64,000 nucleotides of DNA from an uncultured Oscillibacter sp. (GCA_910577405.1 CAJTMG010000002.1:124001-188000); one strand, 5' to 3'; counted from the first letter of the stretch, positions 9,081 through 17,907 are shown. Numbers and translations: made by a program. The notes: generated by a model from the letters alone, not told the origin.

Positions 9081-9860
9081 GTGAGCAGCTTTATGGCAGA
9101 CCTGAACGATATTCCCAGCGTTCGGGGCAATGCGGCGGCAGGAGTGACCATTAAGAAAAAAGGCGAAAATATGGACCTGAATATGCAGGACTTCCTGATG
9201 CTGATGATTGCCGAAATGACCAACCAGGGTATTGACAGCTCTATGGACACCAGCGAAATGGTGAACCAGATGGTGCAGATGCAGATGGTCACGGCGCTGG
9301 CGAATATGACGGACGCTTCCATCATGTCCTACGCCGCGTCGCTGGTGGGTAAGGAAGTGACAGTGGCGCAGTACAACTCGGATGGCGATCTGGAGGAGCT
9401 GGTGGGCACCGTAATCGGCACCGGCACCAAGAACGGCGAACAGGTCATTTTCCTGGACAACGACAAGTATTACTACATGAGCGAAATCATGGCGGTAGGC
9501 CGTCTGCCCAAGAAGGAAGAAGAGGACGATAAGGATGATGGAACCGGCGACGTCACCAATCCCGACGGCACCGGCGGCACCGATGGAACCGGCGGCACTG
9601 GCGGCACCGATGGAACCGGCGGCACTGGCGGCACTGATGGAACCGGAGGCACTGATGGAACTGGCGGCACTGGCGGCACCGATGGAACCGGCGGCACCGA
9701 GGGAACCGGGAATACGGAACAGAACCAGGGCACGGATGAGGCTCCGGCAGGACGCGACGAGACAACCGGACGGGCCTTTGTACCAGACGCGCCGGCGGTA
9801 AGCGAGACCGAAACGGAATACCACGGGGAGAGCGGCGTACCGACAGATACGGAAGTCTGA
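9081..9860 (+). CDS. flgD: Flagellar hook assembly scaffold FlgD
   Basis: Hook cap that guides hook-protein assembly. GTG start with AAAGGAGTGAG upstream. The conserved FlgD N-terminus is present (NMQDFLMLMIAEMTNQ, then MDTSEMVNQMVQMQMVTAL, about residues 34-78), followed by a small beta domain (LVGKEVTVAQYNSDG). The C-terminal third is a low-complexity Gly/Thr/Asp repeat followed by an acidic Thr/Glu-rich tail. At 259 residues it is longer than many FlgD proteins because of this tail. Confidence 0.92.
   Translation: MSSFMADLNDIPSVRGNAAAGVTIKKKGENMDLNMQDFLMLMIAEMTNQGIDSSMDTSEMVNQMVQMQMVTALANMTDASIMSYAASLVGKEVTVAQYNSDGDLEELVGTVIGTGTKNGEQVIFLDNDKYYYMSEIMAVGRLPKKEEEDDKDDGTGDVTNPDGTGGTDGTGGTGGTDGTGGTGGTDGTGGTDGTGGTGGTDGTGGTEGTGNTEQNQGTDEAPAGRDETTGRAFVPDAPAVSETETEYHGESGVPTDTEV
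9568..9710 (+). repeat. Coding tandem repeat in flgD
   Basis: Repeats of a 9- or 18-base unit (GGCGGCACCGATGGAACC and variants) encode Gly-Thr-Asp-Gly-Thr-Gly runs. The near-identical copies make this stretch prone to length changes. Confidence 0.85.
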
Positions 9861-9870
9861 GGTGAGAACG

Positions 9871-10233
9871 ATGATCGAACGCGTATCGGGGAAACTCCCG
9901 ATTCAGGGTCCCGGGCCGGAGGTGCGGGAGGCGTCCGGCGAAGGCTTCGGCGCGATGCTGCGGCAGGAGTGCGCCCGGGCTGACGTGCGGTTCTCCAAAC
10001 ACGCCATCTCCCGTGCGGAAGAGCGGGGTATTGAAATCACCCCCAGTCTGATTGACCAGATCAAGGGCAGTATGGTGCGCGCGCAGGCCAAGGGCGCTAC
10101 AAACATCCTGGCCATGGATACCGAAAAAGCGTTCATCATCAATGTGCCCCATGGAAAGGTTATTACCGCCATTACCCAGGACGAAATGAAAGACAGCGTA
10201 TTTACCAATATAGACGGCGCCGTGTTCCTGTGA
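9871..10233 (+). CDS. Flagellar operon protein (TIGR02530-like, FlgD neighbour)
   Basis: Conserved small protein found between flgD and flgE in many Firmicutes; its exact role is not established. The ATG at 9871 is five bases after GAGGTGAG, better than an in-frame GTG at 9862. The 120 residues contain the family core: FSKHAISRAEERGIEI, then SLIDQIKGSMVRAQAKGA, then a C-terminal beta stretch ending in VITAITQDEMKDSVFTNIDG. I assign it from that core and its position. Confidence 0.85.
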   Translation: MIERVSGKLPIQGPGPEVREASGEGFGAMLRQECARADVRFSKHAISRAEERGIEITPSLIDQIKGSMVRAQAKGATNILAMDTEKAFIINVPHGKVITAITQDEMKDSVFTNIDGAVFL

Positions 10234-10331
10234 GCCACAGATGGCAGGACCGGATTTTCGGAGGCCAGCGGTTCCCGCCCGATTGACGGGGACCGGGCGG
10301 CGCCTGAATTGAAAGGAGTCAAGAGAAGAGA

Positions 10332-11624
10332 ATGACTGGAGCTATGTATGCTTCTATTGCGGGCCTGAAAACCCATATGCAGAAGCTGAGTGTTATCGGA
10401 AACAATGTGGCCAACGTCAATACTGCGGGCTACAAAACCAAGCGTACCGTCTTCCGTGACAGTATGTATAATATGTACAGCACCGGTTCTAACGGCACCG
10501 AGGTCGTGGGCGGCATGAACCCCTCCCAGATCGGCTATGGTTCCTTGATCGGCAGCATTGACCTGGATATGTCGTCCTCCAGCTATAACCCCGGCAACCC
10601 CATGGACTGCGCAATCGTGGGCGACGGCTTCTTCCTGGTGGGTGATGATAAGGAGATCGCCCAGAGTATTGACCCCAATGACCCCGAAACCTTCAAGGCC
10701 CTGAACCTGACCCGCGTGGGCGACTTCTTCTTTGACGCGAAGGGCTACCTTGTGGACGGCGGCGGTAAGGTTGTCTATGGCTTTATGAACACCAACGAAG
10801 GTTCCAAGAAGGACCCCAGCAATCCGGATAAAACCATTCCGGATATCAGCGATCAGCTTGTCGGTATCCGCCTGCCCTTGATGGAAAAAGCCTATGTCAA
10901 GGTGGACGAAACCGGCGCTGAAACCCCCGCGAATAAGTCGGACGCAATCGATGCCACTACGGGTAAGCTGAACAAGGGTTATAAGATTAATTACACCGTC
11001 CGTTACCCTGTCACGAAGCCGCAGAATAATAACAACCCCGGCGGCACAAACACCGACACGACCATTCCGTTGGAGGATTACACGCCGCCGACGGACGCCG
11101 GCGCGAACCCGCCGACCAATACGGAAACGGTAGAGCTGGCGTTCGCGCAGATGGACAGCATTACCATCGACAAGAAGACCGGCGCGATTACCGGTATCAC
11201 CAAAGAGGGCAAGATTCCTGTGACCATCGGCTATCTGGCCATCGGCAACGTCACCAACCCCAACGGCGTCAGTCATATCGGACAGTCTTACTACCAGTGT
11301 GACGCGGGCGCGGGCGACCTCAGCATTACCATGTTGGGCGGCGTGAATCAGGAGCTGGGTATCCTGAACGTCAACGGAAGCCTTTACCGCAAGACGACCC
11401 AGGGCGGCACGGGCAACAACGATACGGAAGAGCTGCCCCGGAAGTCCGAAGTCACCAGCGCGGGCAAGACAGAGCTGATGACCGGCTTCCTGGAGGCCCC
11501 GAACGTGGACCTTGCAACGGAAATCTCCGAGCTGATTACCACCCAGCGCGGTTATCAGGCCAACACCCGGATTATTACCGTGACCGACTCCATGCTGGAG
11601 GAACTGGTCAACATGAAGCGTTGA
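10332..11624 (+). CDS. flgE: Flagellar hook protein FlgE
   Basis: Structural protein of the hook. The 430 residues begin with the rod/hook signature (AMYASIAGLKTHMQKLSVIG, then NNVANVNTAGYKTKR) and end with the paired helix (EISELITTQRGYQANTRII). A Pro/Asn/Thr-rich insertion at about residues 232-265 (NNNNPGGTNTDT and following) interrupts the middle domain. GAAAGGAGTC precedes the ATG. The upstream 98-base gap can form an 8-base-pair hairpin. Confidence 0.96.
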   Translation: MTGAMYASIAGLKTHMQKLSVIGNNVANVNTAGYKTKRTVFRDSMYNMYSTGSNGTEVVGGMNPSQIGYGSLIGSIDLDMSSSSYNPGNPMDCAIVGDGFFLVGDDKEIAQSIDPNDPETFKALNLTRVGDFFFDAKGYLVDGGGKVVYGFMNTNEGSKKDPSNPDKTIPDISDQLVGIRLPLMEKAYVKVDETGAETPANKSDAIDATTGKLNKGYKINYTVRYPVTKPQNNNNPGGTNTDTTIPLEDYTPPTDAGANPPTNTETVELAFAQMDSITIDKKTGAITGITKEGKIPVTIGYLAIGNVTNPNGVSHIGQSYYQCDAGAGDLSITMLGGVNQELGILNVNGSLYRKTTQGGTGNNDTEELPRKSEVTSAGKTELMTGFLEAPNVDLATEISELITTQRGYQANTRIITVTDSMLEELVNMKR

Positions 11625-11646
11625 TAAATGATTGATTGAAGCCCCG

Positions 11647-11678
11647 GCCGTCCTCCGGGCATCCTTCCGGGGGACGGC
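11647..11678 (+). other. Strong hairpin between flgE and flbD
   Basis: Twelve paired positions (GCCGTCCTCCGG with CCGGGGGACGGC, one G-U pair) enclose an 8-base loop. It is followed by CAAAAGG, not by T residues, so it is not a standard terminator. It may stabilise or process the hook mRNA, which must be made in high amount. Confidence 0.6.
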
Positions 11679-11702
11679 AAAAGGGCTGGAAAGGCGGTTT
11701 CT

Positions 11703-11918
11703 ATGATTCAGCTTACAAAGAGAAATCATGAGAAGTTCCTGGTAAACCACCTGCAAATTGAGCATATCGAGTGCATCCCAGAATCCAAAATTACCATGAT
11801 GAACCATGACTATTACCTCGTTCGGGAGAGCGTGGAGGAGATTATCAATAAAATCGCAGTTTACAACGCAAAAGTTCAGGACATCCACCGGGAAATTGTG
11901 GTAACGGACAAGCGTTGA
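11703..11918 (+). CDS. flbD: FlbD family flagellar protein (SwrD-like)
   Basis: Seventy-one residues with the family pattern MIQLTKRNHEKFLVNHLQIE, then ITMMNHDYYLVRESVEEII. In Bacillus the homologue SwrD, encoded after flgE, raises stator power; a similar role is inferred here because motA and motB follow directly. AAGGCGGTTTCT upstream gives a weak ribosome site. Confidence 0.9.
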   Translation: MIQLTKRNHEKFLVNHLQIEHIECIPESKITMMNHDYYLVRESVEEIINKIAVYNAKVQDIHREIVVTDKR

Positions 11919-11973
11919 GCATATAGATAGAAATTGCGCGGGCCATCGGCCAAAGGAGTGAGTTCTTTCATCC

Positions 11974-12792
11974 ATGAATATTAACTACATTATCGGCGTT
12001 GTCGGCGCTGTAGGCGTGTTTCTGTTCGGCTGCGTGACGACAATCAACATTGTCCCGGAATTCGAGTTTCTTGTTAACTTCAAGAACCTGATTAACTTCT
12101 TCGATGCAGCCTCTATCTTGATTACCATTGGATGTACCATCTTCATCGTGGTGGCCAGCTTCCCGGGGTCTATGCTGAAAAGTATGCCGAAGCACTTCAA
12201 GATCATTCTGAACAATAAGGCGTTTGATCCCACCACGTACATTGACCAGCTTGTGGAACTGGCCCAGATCGCACGGAAGCAGGGCCTTCTGTCTCTGGAA
12301 GAAAAGGCCAATGAGCAGCAGGACCCGTTTTTCAAGCAGGCTATTATGCTGATTGTGGACGCCAACGACCAGGATAAGGTCCGGGGCATTCTGGAGAATG
12401 ATATCGAATGTATGTCGGCCCGGCACGACGCGGCGGCGGCTATGTATGATAAAGCGTCCAGCGTGGCCCCGGCGTTCGGCATGGTGGGTACGCTGGTGGG
12501 TCTGATCAATATGCTCAAATCCATGAACTTCGAGGACGAGGGCGGCGCGTCTTCCCTGGGCACCAGCATGGGTACCGCCCTGATTACCACGCTGTACGGC
12601 TGTATCCTGGCCCACGTCGTCTTCGGTCCCGTGGCGCAGCTGCTTCGGAACCGGGACAGCGAGGAGGTCCTTTGTAAGGAAATCATCGTGGAGGGCGTTA
12701 TGGCGATCCTGGCCGGCGAGAATCCCAAGTCCCTGAAAGAACGTCTCCTGACCTACATGGCCCAGAAACAGCGGGAAATGGGCGATGAGTGA
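11974..12792 (+). CDS. motA: Flagellar motor stator protein MotA
   Basis: Ion-channel half of the stator. The 272-residue protein has four predicted membrane segments (two near the N-terminus, two between about residues 160 and 220), the large cytoplasmic loop between them, and the conserved ASVAPAFGMVGTLVGLINML segment followed by GTSMGTALITTLYG. It is placed in the fla operon with motB, as in many Clostridia, whereas Bacillus subtilis has motAB elsewhere. Confidence 0.95.
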   Translation: MNINYIIGVVGAVGVFLFGCVTTINIVPEFEFLVNFKNLINFFDAASILITIGCTIFIVVASFPGSMLKSMPKHFKIILNNKAFDPTTYIDQLVELAQIARKQGLLSLEEKANEQQDPFFKQAIMLIVDANDQDKVRGILENDIECMSARHDAAAAMYDKASSVAPAFGMVGTLVGLINMLKSMNFEDEGGASSLGTSMGTALITTLYGCILAHVVFGPVAQLLRNRDSEEVLCKEIIVEGVMAILAGENPKSLKERLLTYMAQKQREMGDE

Positions 12793-12819
12793 TTGAATAG
12801 AAAGGCAGGTTGAACGGCA

Positions 12820-13629
12820 GTGGCCCTGAAGAAAAAAAGCAGCGGAGGCGGCGGCGCAAACTGGATGGATACCTACGGCGACATGGTCACTCTGTTGCTG
12901 TGCTTCTTTGTGTTGCTTTACTCCATGTCCTCTATCAGTGAGGAAAAATACGCGGCGCTGGTCATGAGCTTTAACCCTATGGCACAGCAGACCATTACGC
13001 CAATTCCTGACGCCAGTACCGACGGCCCCAGCTCTGACCCCGGACAATCCGGCGTTGCTCCTACGGACGACTCTGAGGACAGAAACCTCAAGACCCAGGA
13101 GGAAATTGACGCTGATATCGCGGCGCTGTTCCAGTCCTTGCAGGAGTTTACACAGTCACAGTCACAGTCACAGAACATCACAGTTCAGCAGGGCGGCGGC
13201 AAGATCTACATCAGCTTCAATCAGGCGGTGTTCTTCGACGGTGAAAGCTCTTACCTGCGGCCGGAAAGCTATCCCGTGCTGGATTCCGTGATTGAAATGC
13301 TGTCCGGTGTGAAAAGTTCCATTGACGAAATCCGGGTGCTGGGACATACCGCCCAGGCAAGCCCCAACCGGCCTAATCGGGTTTCCGTAGACCGGACTCT
13401 GGCCAGCGGGCGGGCGACAAACGTCGTTGTTTATATTCAGGAACACAGCGATCTTGATCCCGGACGGCTGATCAGCGAGGGCATCGGGCAATGGCGTCCT
13501 GTGGCAAGCAATGATACCAGAGAAGGACGCGCCGCAAACCGCCGTGTGGAAATGATTATCAGCGGACGTGATCTGGCGGCGGAACAGTTCCAGCAGGCGG
13601 TGGGTCTGCCTGGGGTGTCTGTGCAGTAG
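12820..13629 (+). CDS. motB: Flagellar motor stator protein MotB
   Basis: Peptidoglycan-anchored stator half. GTG start (12820) behind AGGCAGGT. A single membrane helix (about residues 17-36) contains the plug-side motif MDTYGDMVTLLLCFFVLLYS with the ion-binding Asp. The periplasmic part holds an OmpA-like domain (VLGHTAQASPNRPNRVSVDR, then GRAANRRVEMII). A Ser/Gln repeat (QSQSQSQ) lies in the linker. Whether the ion is H+ or Na+ cannot be told. Confidence 0.94.
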   Translation: MALKKKSSGGGGANWMDTYGDMVTLLLCFFVLLYSMSSISEEKYAALVMSFNPMAQQTITPIPDASTDGPSSDPGQSGVAPTDDSEDRNLKTQEEIDADIAALFQSLQEFTQSQSQSQNITVQQGGGKIYISFNQAVFFDGESSYLRPESYPVLDSVIEMLSGVKSSIDEIRVLGHTAQASPNRPNRVSVDRTLASGRATNVVVYIQEHSDLDPGRLISEGIGQWRPVASNDTREGRAANRRVEMIISGRDLAAEQFQQAVGLPGVSVQ

Positions 13630-13701
13630 ACGCCGCGCCGCACAGGGAGACAAAGAAACAGATGTGCGGCGGAAATCCGAGAAGCAGAGCAGGAGGGACT
13701 C

Positions 13702-14706
13702 ATGGCAGACGTATTATCACAAGCGCAGATCGATGCTTTGCTGAACGCGGTCCGCAGCGGTGACAAGGATCTGGAGAACTCCGGGGAAAAACAGGAGAAG
13801 AAGTACCTGAAGTATGATTTCAGCAGCCCGCGAAAATTCACCAAAGATCGAATCAAGATGCTTAACGGCATTTTTGATAACTACAGCCGCATGATCAGCA
13901 CGCGGTTGAACGCCCGGCTGAGGGCAAACTGTGAGATAACCGTGGAGAGCGTGGAGGAACAGCGATATTACGAGTTCTCCAACGCATTGACAGAAGGCGA
14001 CGTCCTGGCCCTGACCTCTGTGGACATCAAGGGGAAGGAAGAGGAAACGCCGGTGATGTTCTATATCTCCACCAGCACCGCGCTGAGTATGATGGACCGG
14101 ATGCTTGGCGGCGAGGGCGCGGAGGATACCAACCTGGAGTCCGATTACGCCTATACCGACCTGGAACTCCGGCTTTACGAGGACCTTGCGTCGGATATTA
14201 TCTCTATGATGGACCGGAGTTGGGAGAATTATCTGCCAGTCCATTTTGCCTACACCCGGACGGAGGTCAATCCCACCCTGAACCAGCTGATTGGTTTGGA
14301 TGAGACGGTGGTGATTGTGGACCTGAAGCTGATGTTCCCCAATATGGCCGGGCATATGAGCATCTGCCTGCCCGGAGAAACGCTGATGAATATTTTCGCG
14401 GAAATCAACCGGGAGAATCCTATGCGGCGTACCATTGGCGAGGATAAATCGGAGGAAATCTTTGATAAACTGCGGGATTCCTCCCTGGAAATTGTGGCGG
14501 AGCTCGGAAGCACAGAACTGTCCCTCAGCGATATCTATCACCTGAACGTTGGGGACGTAATCGACTTGGGACATCCTAAGGAATCCCCCATTTTCTTAGG
14601 CATTGGCGGGTACCATTGGTTTACCGGAAAAATGGGCACCCACAAGAAAAATATGGCTGTGAAGATAGACGAAGTGTGCTATCAGCTTGAGCAAAGGAGC
14701 GAATAG
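13702..14706 (+). CDS. fliM: Flagellar motor switch protein FliM
   Basis: C-ring protein that binds CheY-P and sets rotation direction. The N-terminal CheY-binding peptide is intact (LSQAQIDALL, residues 5-14), followed by the CheC-like middle domain (GEGAED, LELRLYEDLASDIISMM) and the C-terminal SpoA/FliN-like domain. Length of 334 is normal. GGAGGGACTC precedes the ATG. No fliL gene is found between motB and fliM. Confidence 0.96.
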   Translation: MADVLSQAQIDALLNAVRSGDKDLENSGEKQEKKYLKYDFSSPRKFTKDRIKMLNGIFDNYSRMISTRLNARLRANCEITVESVEEQRYYEFSNALTEGDVLALTSVDIKGKEEETPVMFYISTSTALSMMDRMLGGEGAEDTNLESDYAYTDLELRLYEDLASDIISMMDRSWENYLPVHFAYTRTEVNPTLNQLIGLDETVVIVDLKLMFPNMAGHMSICLPGETLMNIFAEINRENPMRRTIGEDKSEEIFDKLRDSSLEIVAELGSTELSLSDIYHLNVGDVIDLGHPKESPIFLGIGGYHWFTGKMGTHKKNMAVKIDEVCYQLEQRSE

Positions 14707-14711
14707 TAGGA

Positions 14712-16154
14712 ATGCAGAAAGAATTATTCAGCCCGATGGATATCGACGCCCTCGGGGAAATGATGAATATCAGCCTCGGCTCCTCTGCCACAGCTGTGTC
14801 CAATCTGCTGGACCACCGGGTGGACATTACGACGCCGCAGGTTAGTGTCATCGATGTGAAAGATTTCGCCATCGGACGGCTGGAACCCGCTATGGGAATC
14901 GAGATCCGTTACGTGGAGGGTCTGGAAGGCAGCAACATCATGCTGCTGAAAAGAAGCGATATCAAGATTATCGTGGATATCCTGATGGGCTCCGAGACGC
15001 CGGAGGAAGAGTTTGAGCTGAACGACCTGACCATCAGCGCCGTGTGCGAGGTCATGAACCAGATGATGGGCGCGGCGGCTACGGCGATGAGCGATTTCCT
15101 GGGCTATCAGGTGGATATCTCTACCCCGCAGCCCTTCGAACTGGAGGATCTGGACGCCTTTAAACAGAACCATCTCCCCAAGGACGCGGAAACCATTGTG
15201 GTCGTCAGATTCAACCTCCGTATCGAGGGCGCGTTGGAGAGCGAGTTCATGAACGTCATGAGCGTGGGCCTGGCCAAAGATCTTCTCCGTGGCCTGGGCT
15301 TGGAGGATACGGACGAAACAGAACCCGCTCCTGCCCCTGCCCCCGCCCCTGCTCCTGCGGAGTCCTCCGGCGGGAAGATGAGTCAGGAGGAAATCGAACG
15401 GCTGATGGGCGGTATGGCCGGCGGAGATCCCGAACCCGCTCCCGCCCCTGCTCCTGCGGAATCCTCCGGCGGGAAGATGAGTCAGGAGGAAATCGAACGG
15501 CTGATGAGCGGTATGGCCGGCGGAGAACCTGAACCTGCTCCCGCACCTGCCCCTGCGGAATCCTCCGGCGGAAAGATGAGTCAGGAGGAAATCGAGCGGC
15601 TGATGAGCGGTATGGCCGGTGGAGAACCTGCTCCCGCTCCTGCCCCCGCGCCCGCCCCCGCCCCGGCAGCGCCTCAGATGCAGCAGCCCCCCCAGATGCC
15701 CTACGGGATGCCTCCGGAGGGAATGCCCAACGGTTATATGTATCCTCCTATGTATTACCCTTATCCCTATCCGCCCCAGCAGCCCCCCGTGCCGGAAGCC
15801 AAGAAAGCAGACCCGAAGGTGATCGCTACAAAGCCTTTGCCTATGGAGGAAATGGACCCCATGGAATCCCTTGGCAAGGAACAGGCCCAGAACCTGGACT
15901 TGATTATGGAGGTGCCGCTCCAGGTGACGGTGGAAATCGGCCGTACACAGCGGAAGGTGCAGGATATTCTGGAGTTCTCCAAGGGTTCGCTGGTAGTGCT
16001 GGATAAGCTGGCGGGCGACCAGGTGGATTTGTTTGTCAACGGTAAGTGCATAGCCCGTGGCGACGTGGTTGTTATTGACGACAACTTCGGGGTGCGGATT
16101 ACGGAGATTGTCCAGAAGCCGGGCCTTGAAATGGTGACCAAGGGTAAAAAATAA
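14712..16154 (+). CDS. fliY: Flagellar motor switch phosphatase FliY (FliN-type)
   Basis: C-ring protein that also dephosphorylates CheY-P. Domains in order: an N-terminal IDAL-type peptide (FSPMDIDALGEMMNI), a CheC-like phosphatase domain to about residue 200 with two ExxN sites (EMMN and EVMN), a Pro/Ala linker with three 33-residue repeats each carrying GKMSQEEIERLM (about 215-310), a Pro/Tyr/Met-rich segment, and a FliN/SpoA domain (about 395-480). The 480 residues are much longer than the roughly 380 of Bacillus FliY because of the repeats. Five bases separate it from fliM. Confidence 0.95.
   Translation: MQKELFSPMDIDALGEMMNISLGSSATAVSNLLDHRVDITTPQVSVIDVKDFAIGRLEPAMGIEIRYVEGLEGSNIMLLKRSDIKIIVDILMGSETPEEEFELNDLTISAVCEVMNQMMGAAATAMSDFLGYQVDISTPQPFELEDLDAFKQNHLPKDAETIVVVRFNLRIEGALESEFMNVMSVGLAKDLLRGLGLEDTDETEPAPAPAPAPAPAESSGGKMSQEEIERLMGGMAGGDPEPAPAPAPAESSGGKMSQEEIERLMSGMAGGEPEPAPAPAPAESSGGKMSQEEIERLMSGMAGGEPAPAPAPAPAPAPAAPQMQQPPQMPYGMPPEGMPNGYMYPPMYYPYPYPPQQPPVPEAKKADPKVIATKPLPMEEMDPMESLGKEQAQNLDLIMEVPLQVTVEIGRTQRKVQDILEFSKGSLVVLDKLAGDQVDLFVNGKCIARGDVVVIDDNFGVRITEIVQKPGLEMVTKGKK
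15360..15650 (+). repeat. Three 99-base coding repeats in fliY
   Basis: The unit starts recur at 99-base spacing (the internal ATGAGTCAG is at 15378, 15477 and 15576). Each encodes ESSGGKMSQEEIERLM, then GMAGG, and a Pro/Ala linker. The reading frame is kept. Confidence 0.95.
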
Positions 16155-16220
16155 GCGCAGGAAAAGAGCGCGCATGAATATAGATGAATAAATCATGAGG
16201 AAATAAAGGAAGGATAAGAT

Positions 16221-16589
16221 ATGTCTAAGAAAATTCTGCTGGTCGACGACGCCGCCTTTATGCGGAAGATGATCAAGGATACGCTGAGCAAGAACGGTTA
16301 CACAGAGCTGTTCGAGGCCGTAGACGGCGCGGACGCGGTGGAAAAGTTCAGCGAGATTGGGCCGGACCTGGTGATTATGGATATCACGATGCCCAATATG
16401 GACGGCCTGGAGGCGCTGAAGGCAATCCGTGCCAAGGACGGCAGCGCTAATGTGGTTATGTGTTCCGCCATGGGACAGGAGAGCATGGTTATGGACGCGG
16501 TGCGCTCTGGAGCCAAGGACTTTATCGTGAAGCCCTTCAAGCCTGACCGCGTGCTGAAAACCGTGAGCAATATCCTGGGCGCGCCCTGA
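16221..16589 (+). CDS. cheY: Chemotaxis response regulator CheY
   Basis: Single receiver domain that, when phosphorylated, binds FliM/FliY. Of the 122 residues the active-site set is complete: D9 and D10 in LLVDDAAFMRK, phospho-acceptor D54 in VIMDITMPNMDG, S82 in VVMCSAMGQ and K104 in FIVKPFKPDR. AGGAAGGAT precedes the ATG. Its place directly after fliY is the Bacillus/Clostridium order. Confidence 0.97.
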   Translation: MSKKILLVDDAAFMRKMIKDTLSKNGYTELFEAVDGADAVEKFSEIGPDLVIMDITMPNMDGLEALKAIRAKDGSANVVMCSAMGQESMVMDAVRSGAKDFIVKPFKPDRVLKTVSNILGAP

Positions 16590-16591
16590 CG

Positions 16592-16945
16592 GTGGGCGAG
16601 TCTTTGACGGCGCTGCTCTGGCTGATTGTCTGCGTGGCGCTGGTTCTGGGCCTGGCGTATTGGTATACACGTTTGATGGCCGGACAGGGACGGTTTGGTC
16701 CTGGAGCCGGCGGCCTGGAGGTTCGGGGACAGCTTCCGCTGGGAAGAGAACAGCGGGTGGTGCTGGTCCAGGCTGGAGAACGGTGGCTGCTCTTGGGGGC
16801 GACGGCTTCCCAAATTACCCTGCTTGCAGAGCTTACGCCGGAAGAGGCAGCTCAGTGGCAGAAAGGGCCTCCGGCACAGAAGGACGCGCCTTCTTTCGGG
16901 GAGGCGTTCCTGAACCTTATGAAACAAAAGAAAGAGCGGAGGTGA
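16592..16945 (+). CDS. fliO: Flagellar biosynthetic protein FliO
   Basis: Small membrane protein that assists assembly of the FliPQR gate. The 117 residues start at a GTG two bases after the cheY stop. One N-terminal membrane helix (about 6-26) is followed by a short basic/beta domain (VRGQLPLGREQRVVLVQAGE, then RWLLLGATASQITLL), the usual FliO form. It ends in a Lys/Arg-rich tail just before fliP. Confidence 0.88.
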   Translation: MGESLTALLWLIVCVALVLGLAYWYTRLMAGQGRFGPGAGGLEVRGQLPLGREQRVVLVQAGERWLLLGATASQITLLAELTPEEAAQWQKGPPAQKDAPSFGEAFLNLMKQKKERR

Positions 16946-16952
16946 GCCGGCA

Positions 16953-17627
16953 TTGGGAGACGGTCTGATAAACGTAAACGGTGATAACGTGCAGGTGTTG
17001 GAGATCCTGTTCCTCACAACCATGATTACCCTCCTGCCGTCCCTCGTAATTATGATGACCTCCTTCTCCCGGTACGTCATCTCCTTTTCCTTTCTGCGCA
17101 CCGCTATGGGTACCCAGCAGACGCCGCCGAATATGGTCCTGGTGGGTATGGCGCTGTTCCTGACCTTATTTACCATGGGGCCGGTTCTCAGCGAAGTGAA
17201 GACCACGGCCTATGACCCTTACGTTGACGGGACCATCGGGCAGGAGGAGTTTTTTCAGCAGGCTGTCATACCGTTGAAGAGCTTTATGGCCCGGAATACC
17301 CAAGTGAATACCCTCCAGATGTTCTGTGACCTGGCGGACGTGGATATGCCGGAGGAGGTCAATACCCAAAACGTGGCGGCGGATGTGCCTTTGCGGGTGG
17401 TGGTCCCGGCGTTTATTACCTGCGAGCTGCAAAGAGCCTTTTTCATCGGACTGCTGCTCTATATCCCCTTTATGCTGATCGATATCGTGGTCTCCTGTAC
17501 CCTGATGTCCATGGGTATGATTATGCTGCCGCCGTCTATGATTTCCGCGCCCTTCAAACTGCTGCTGTTCGTGACCCTCAACGGCTGGGAGCTTCTGTTC
17601 TCTGCTCTTGTGCGGGGCGTTAACTAG
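16953..17627 (+). CDS. fliP: Flagellar export gate protein FliP
   Basis: Core of the type III export gate. TTG start (16953) after GGAGGTGAG. The 224 residues contain the FliP signatures ITLLPSLVIMMTSFSRYVI and AFFIGLLLYIPFMLIDIVVS, then SMGMIMLPP. There is no clear cleavable signal peptide, unlike enterobacterial FliP. fliQ follows after eight bases. Confidence 0.96.
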   Translation: MGDGLINVNGDNVQVLEILFLTTMITLLPSLVIMMTSFSRYVISFSFLRTAMGTQQTPPNMVLVGMALFLTLFTMGPVLSEVKTTAYDPYVDGTIGQEEFFQQAVIPLKSFMARNTQVNTLQMFCDLADVDMPEEVNTQNVAADVPLRVVVPAFITCELQRAFFIGLLLYIPFMLIDIVVSCTLMSMGMIMLPPSMISAPFKLLLFVTLNGWELLFSALVRGVN

Positions 17628-17635
17628 GAGGCGGA

Positions 17636-17896
17636 ATGGATACAACAATGGTAACCGGCGTCCTGCGGGAGGCTGTGGGCGTGGTGATAAAGCTGGGCGG
17701 GCCAATGCTGGTGCTGAGTATGGCGGCCGGCGTGGTGGTGGCGATCTTCCAGGCGGTGACCCAGATTCACGAGCAGACAATCTCGTTTATTCTGAAGGTG
17801 GTCATTGTGGTAGGCGTGCTGCTTCTGGGCGGCGGCTGGATGCTGACGACCCTCCAGGAGTACACCCGGGAGCTGTTCGAGCTGATGACCATATAG
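17636..17896 (+). CDS. fliQ: Flagellar export gate protein FliQ
   Basis: Two-helix gate subunit of 86 residues; the helices run at about 15-36 and 50-70, with the conserved GVVVAIFQAVTQIHEQTISF segment between them. AGGAGGCGGA precedes the ATG. A long out-of-phase frame spans this gene and joins fliR, but it has no matching sequence upstream of 17908 and is not real. Confidence 0.95.
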   Translation: MDTTMVTGVLREAVGVVIKLGGPMLVLSMAAGVVVAIFQAVTQIHEQTISFILKVVIVVGVLLLGGGWMLTTLQEYTRELFELMTI

Positions 17897-17907
17897 CGGA
17901 GGCGCGT

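Noticed and set aside
9903..11975. Minus-strand open frame of 690 codons opposite flgE and flbD
   Set aside because: Shadow of well-identified plus-strand genes, His/Gly/Val-rich without motifs.
15360..15650. Regular 99-base repeats resembling a CRISPR-like array
   Set aside because: They keep the reading frame of FliY, the spacers are Pro/Ala linkers and no cas gene is near.
14724..16670. Minus-strand open frame opposite fliY and cheY
   Set aside because: Shadow; its apparent His/Arg-rich repeats only reflect the fliY repeat.
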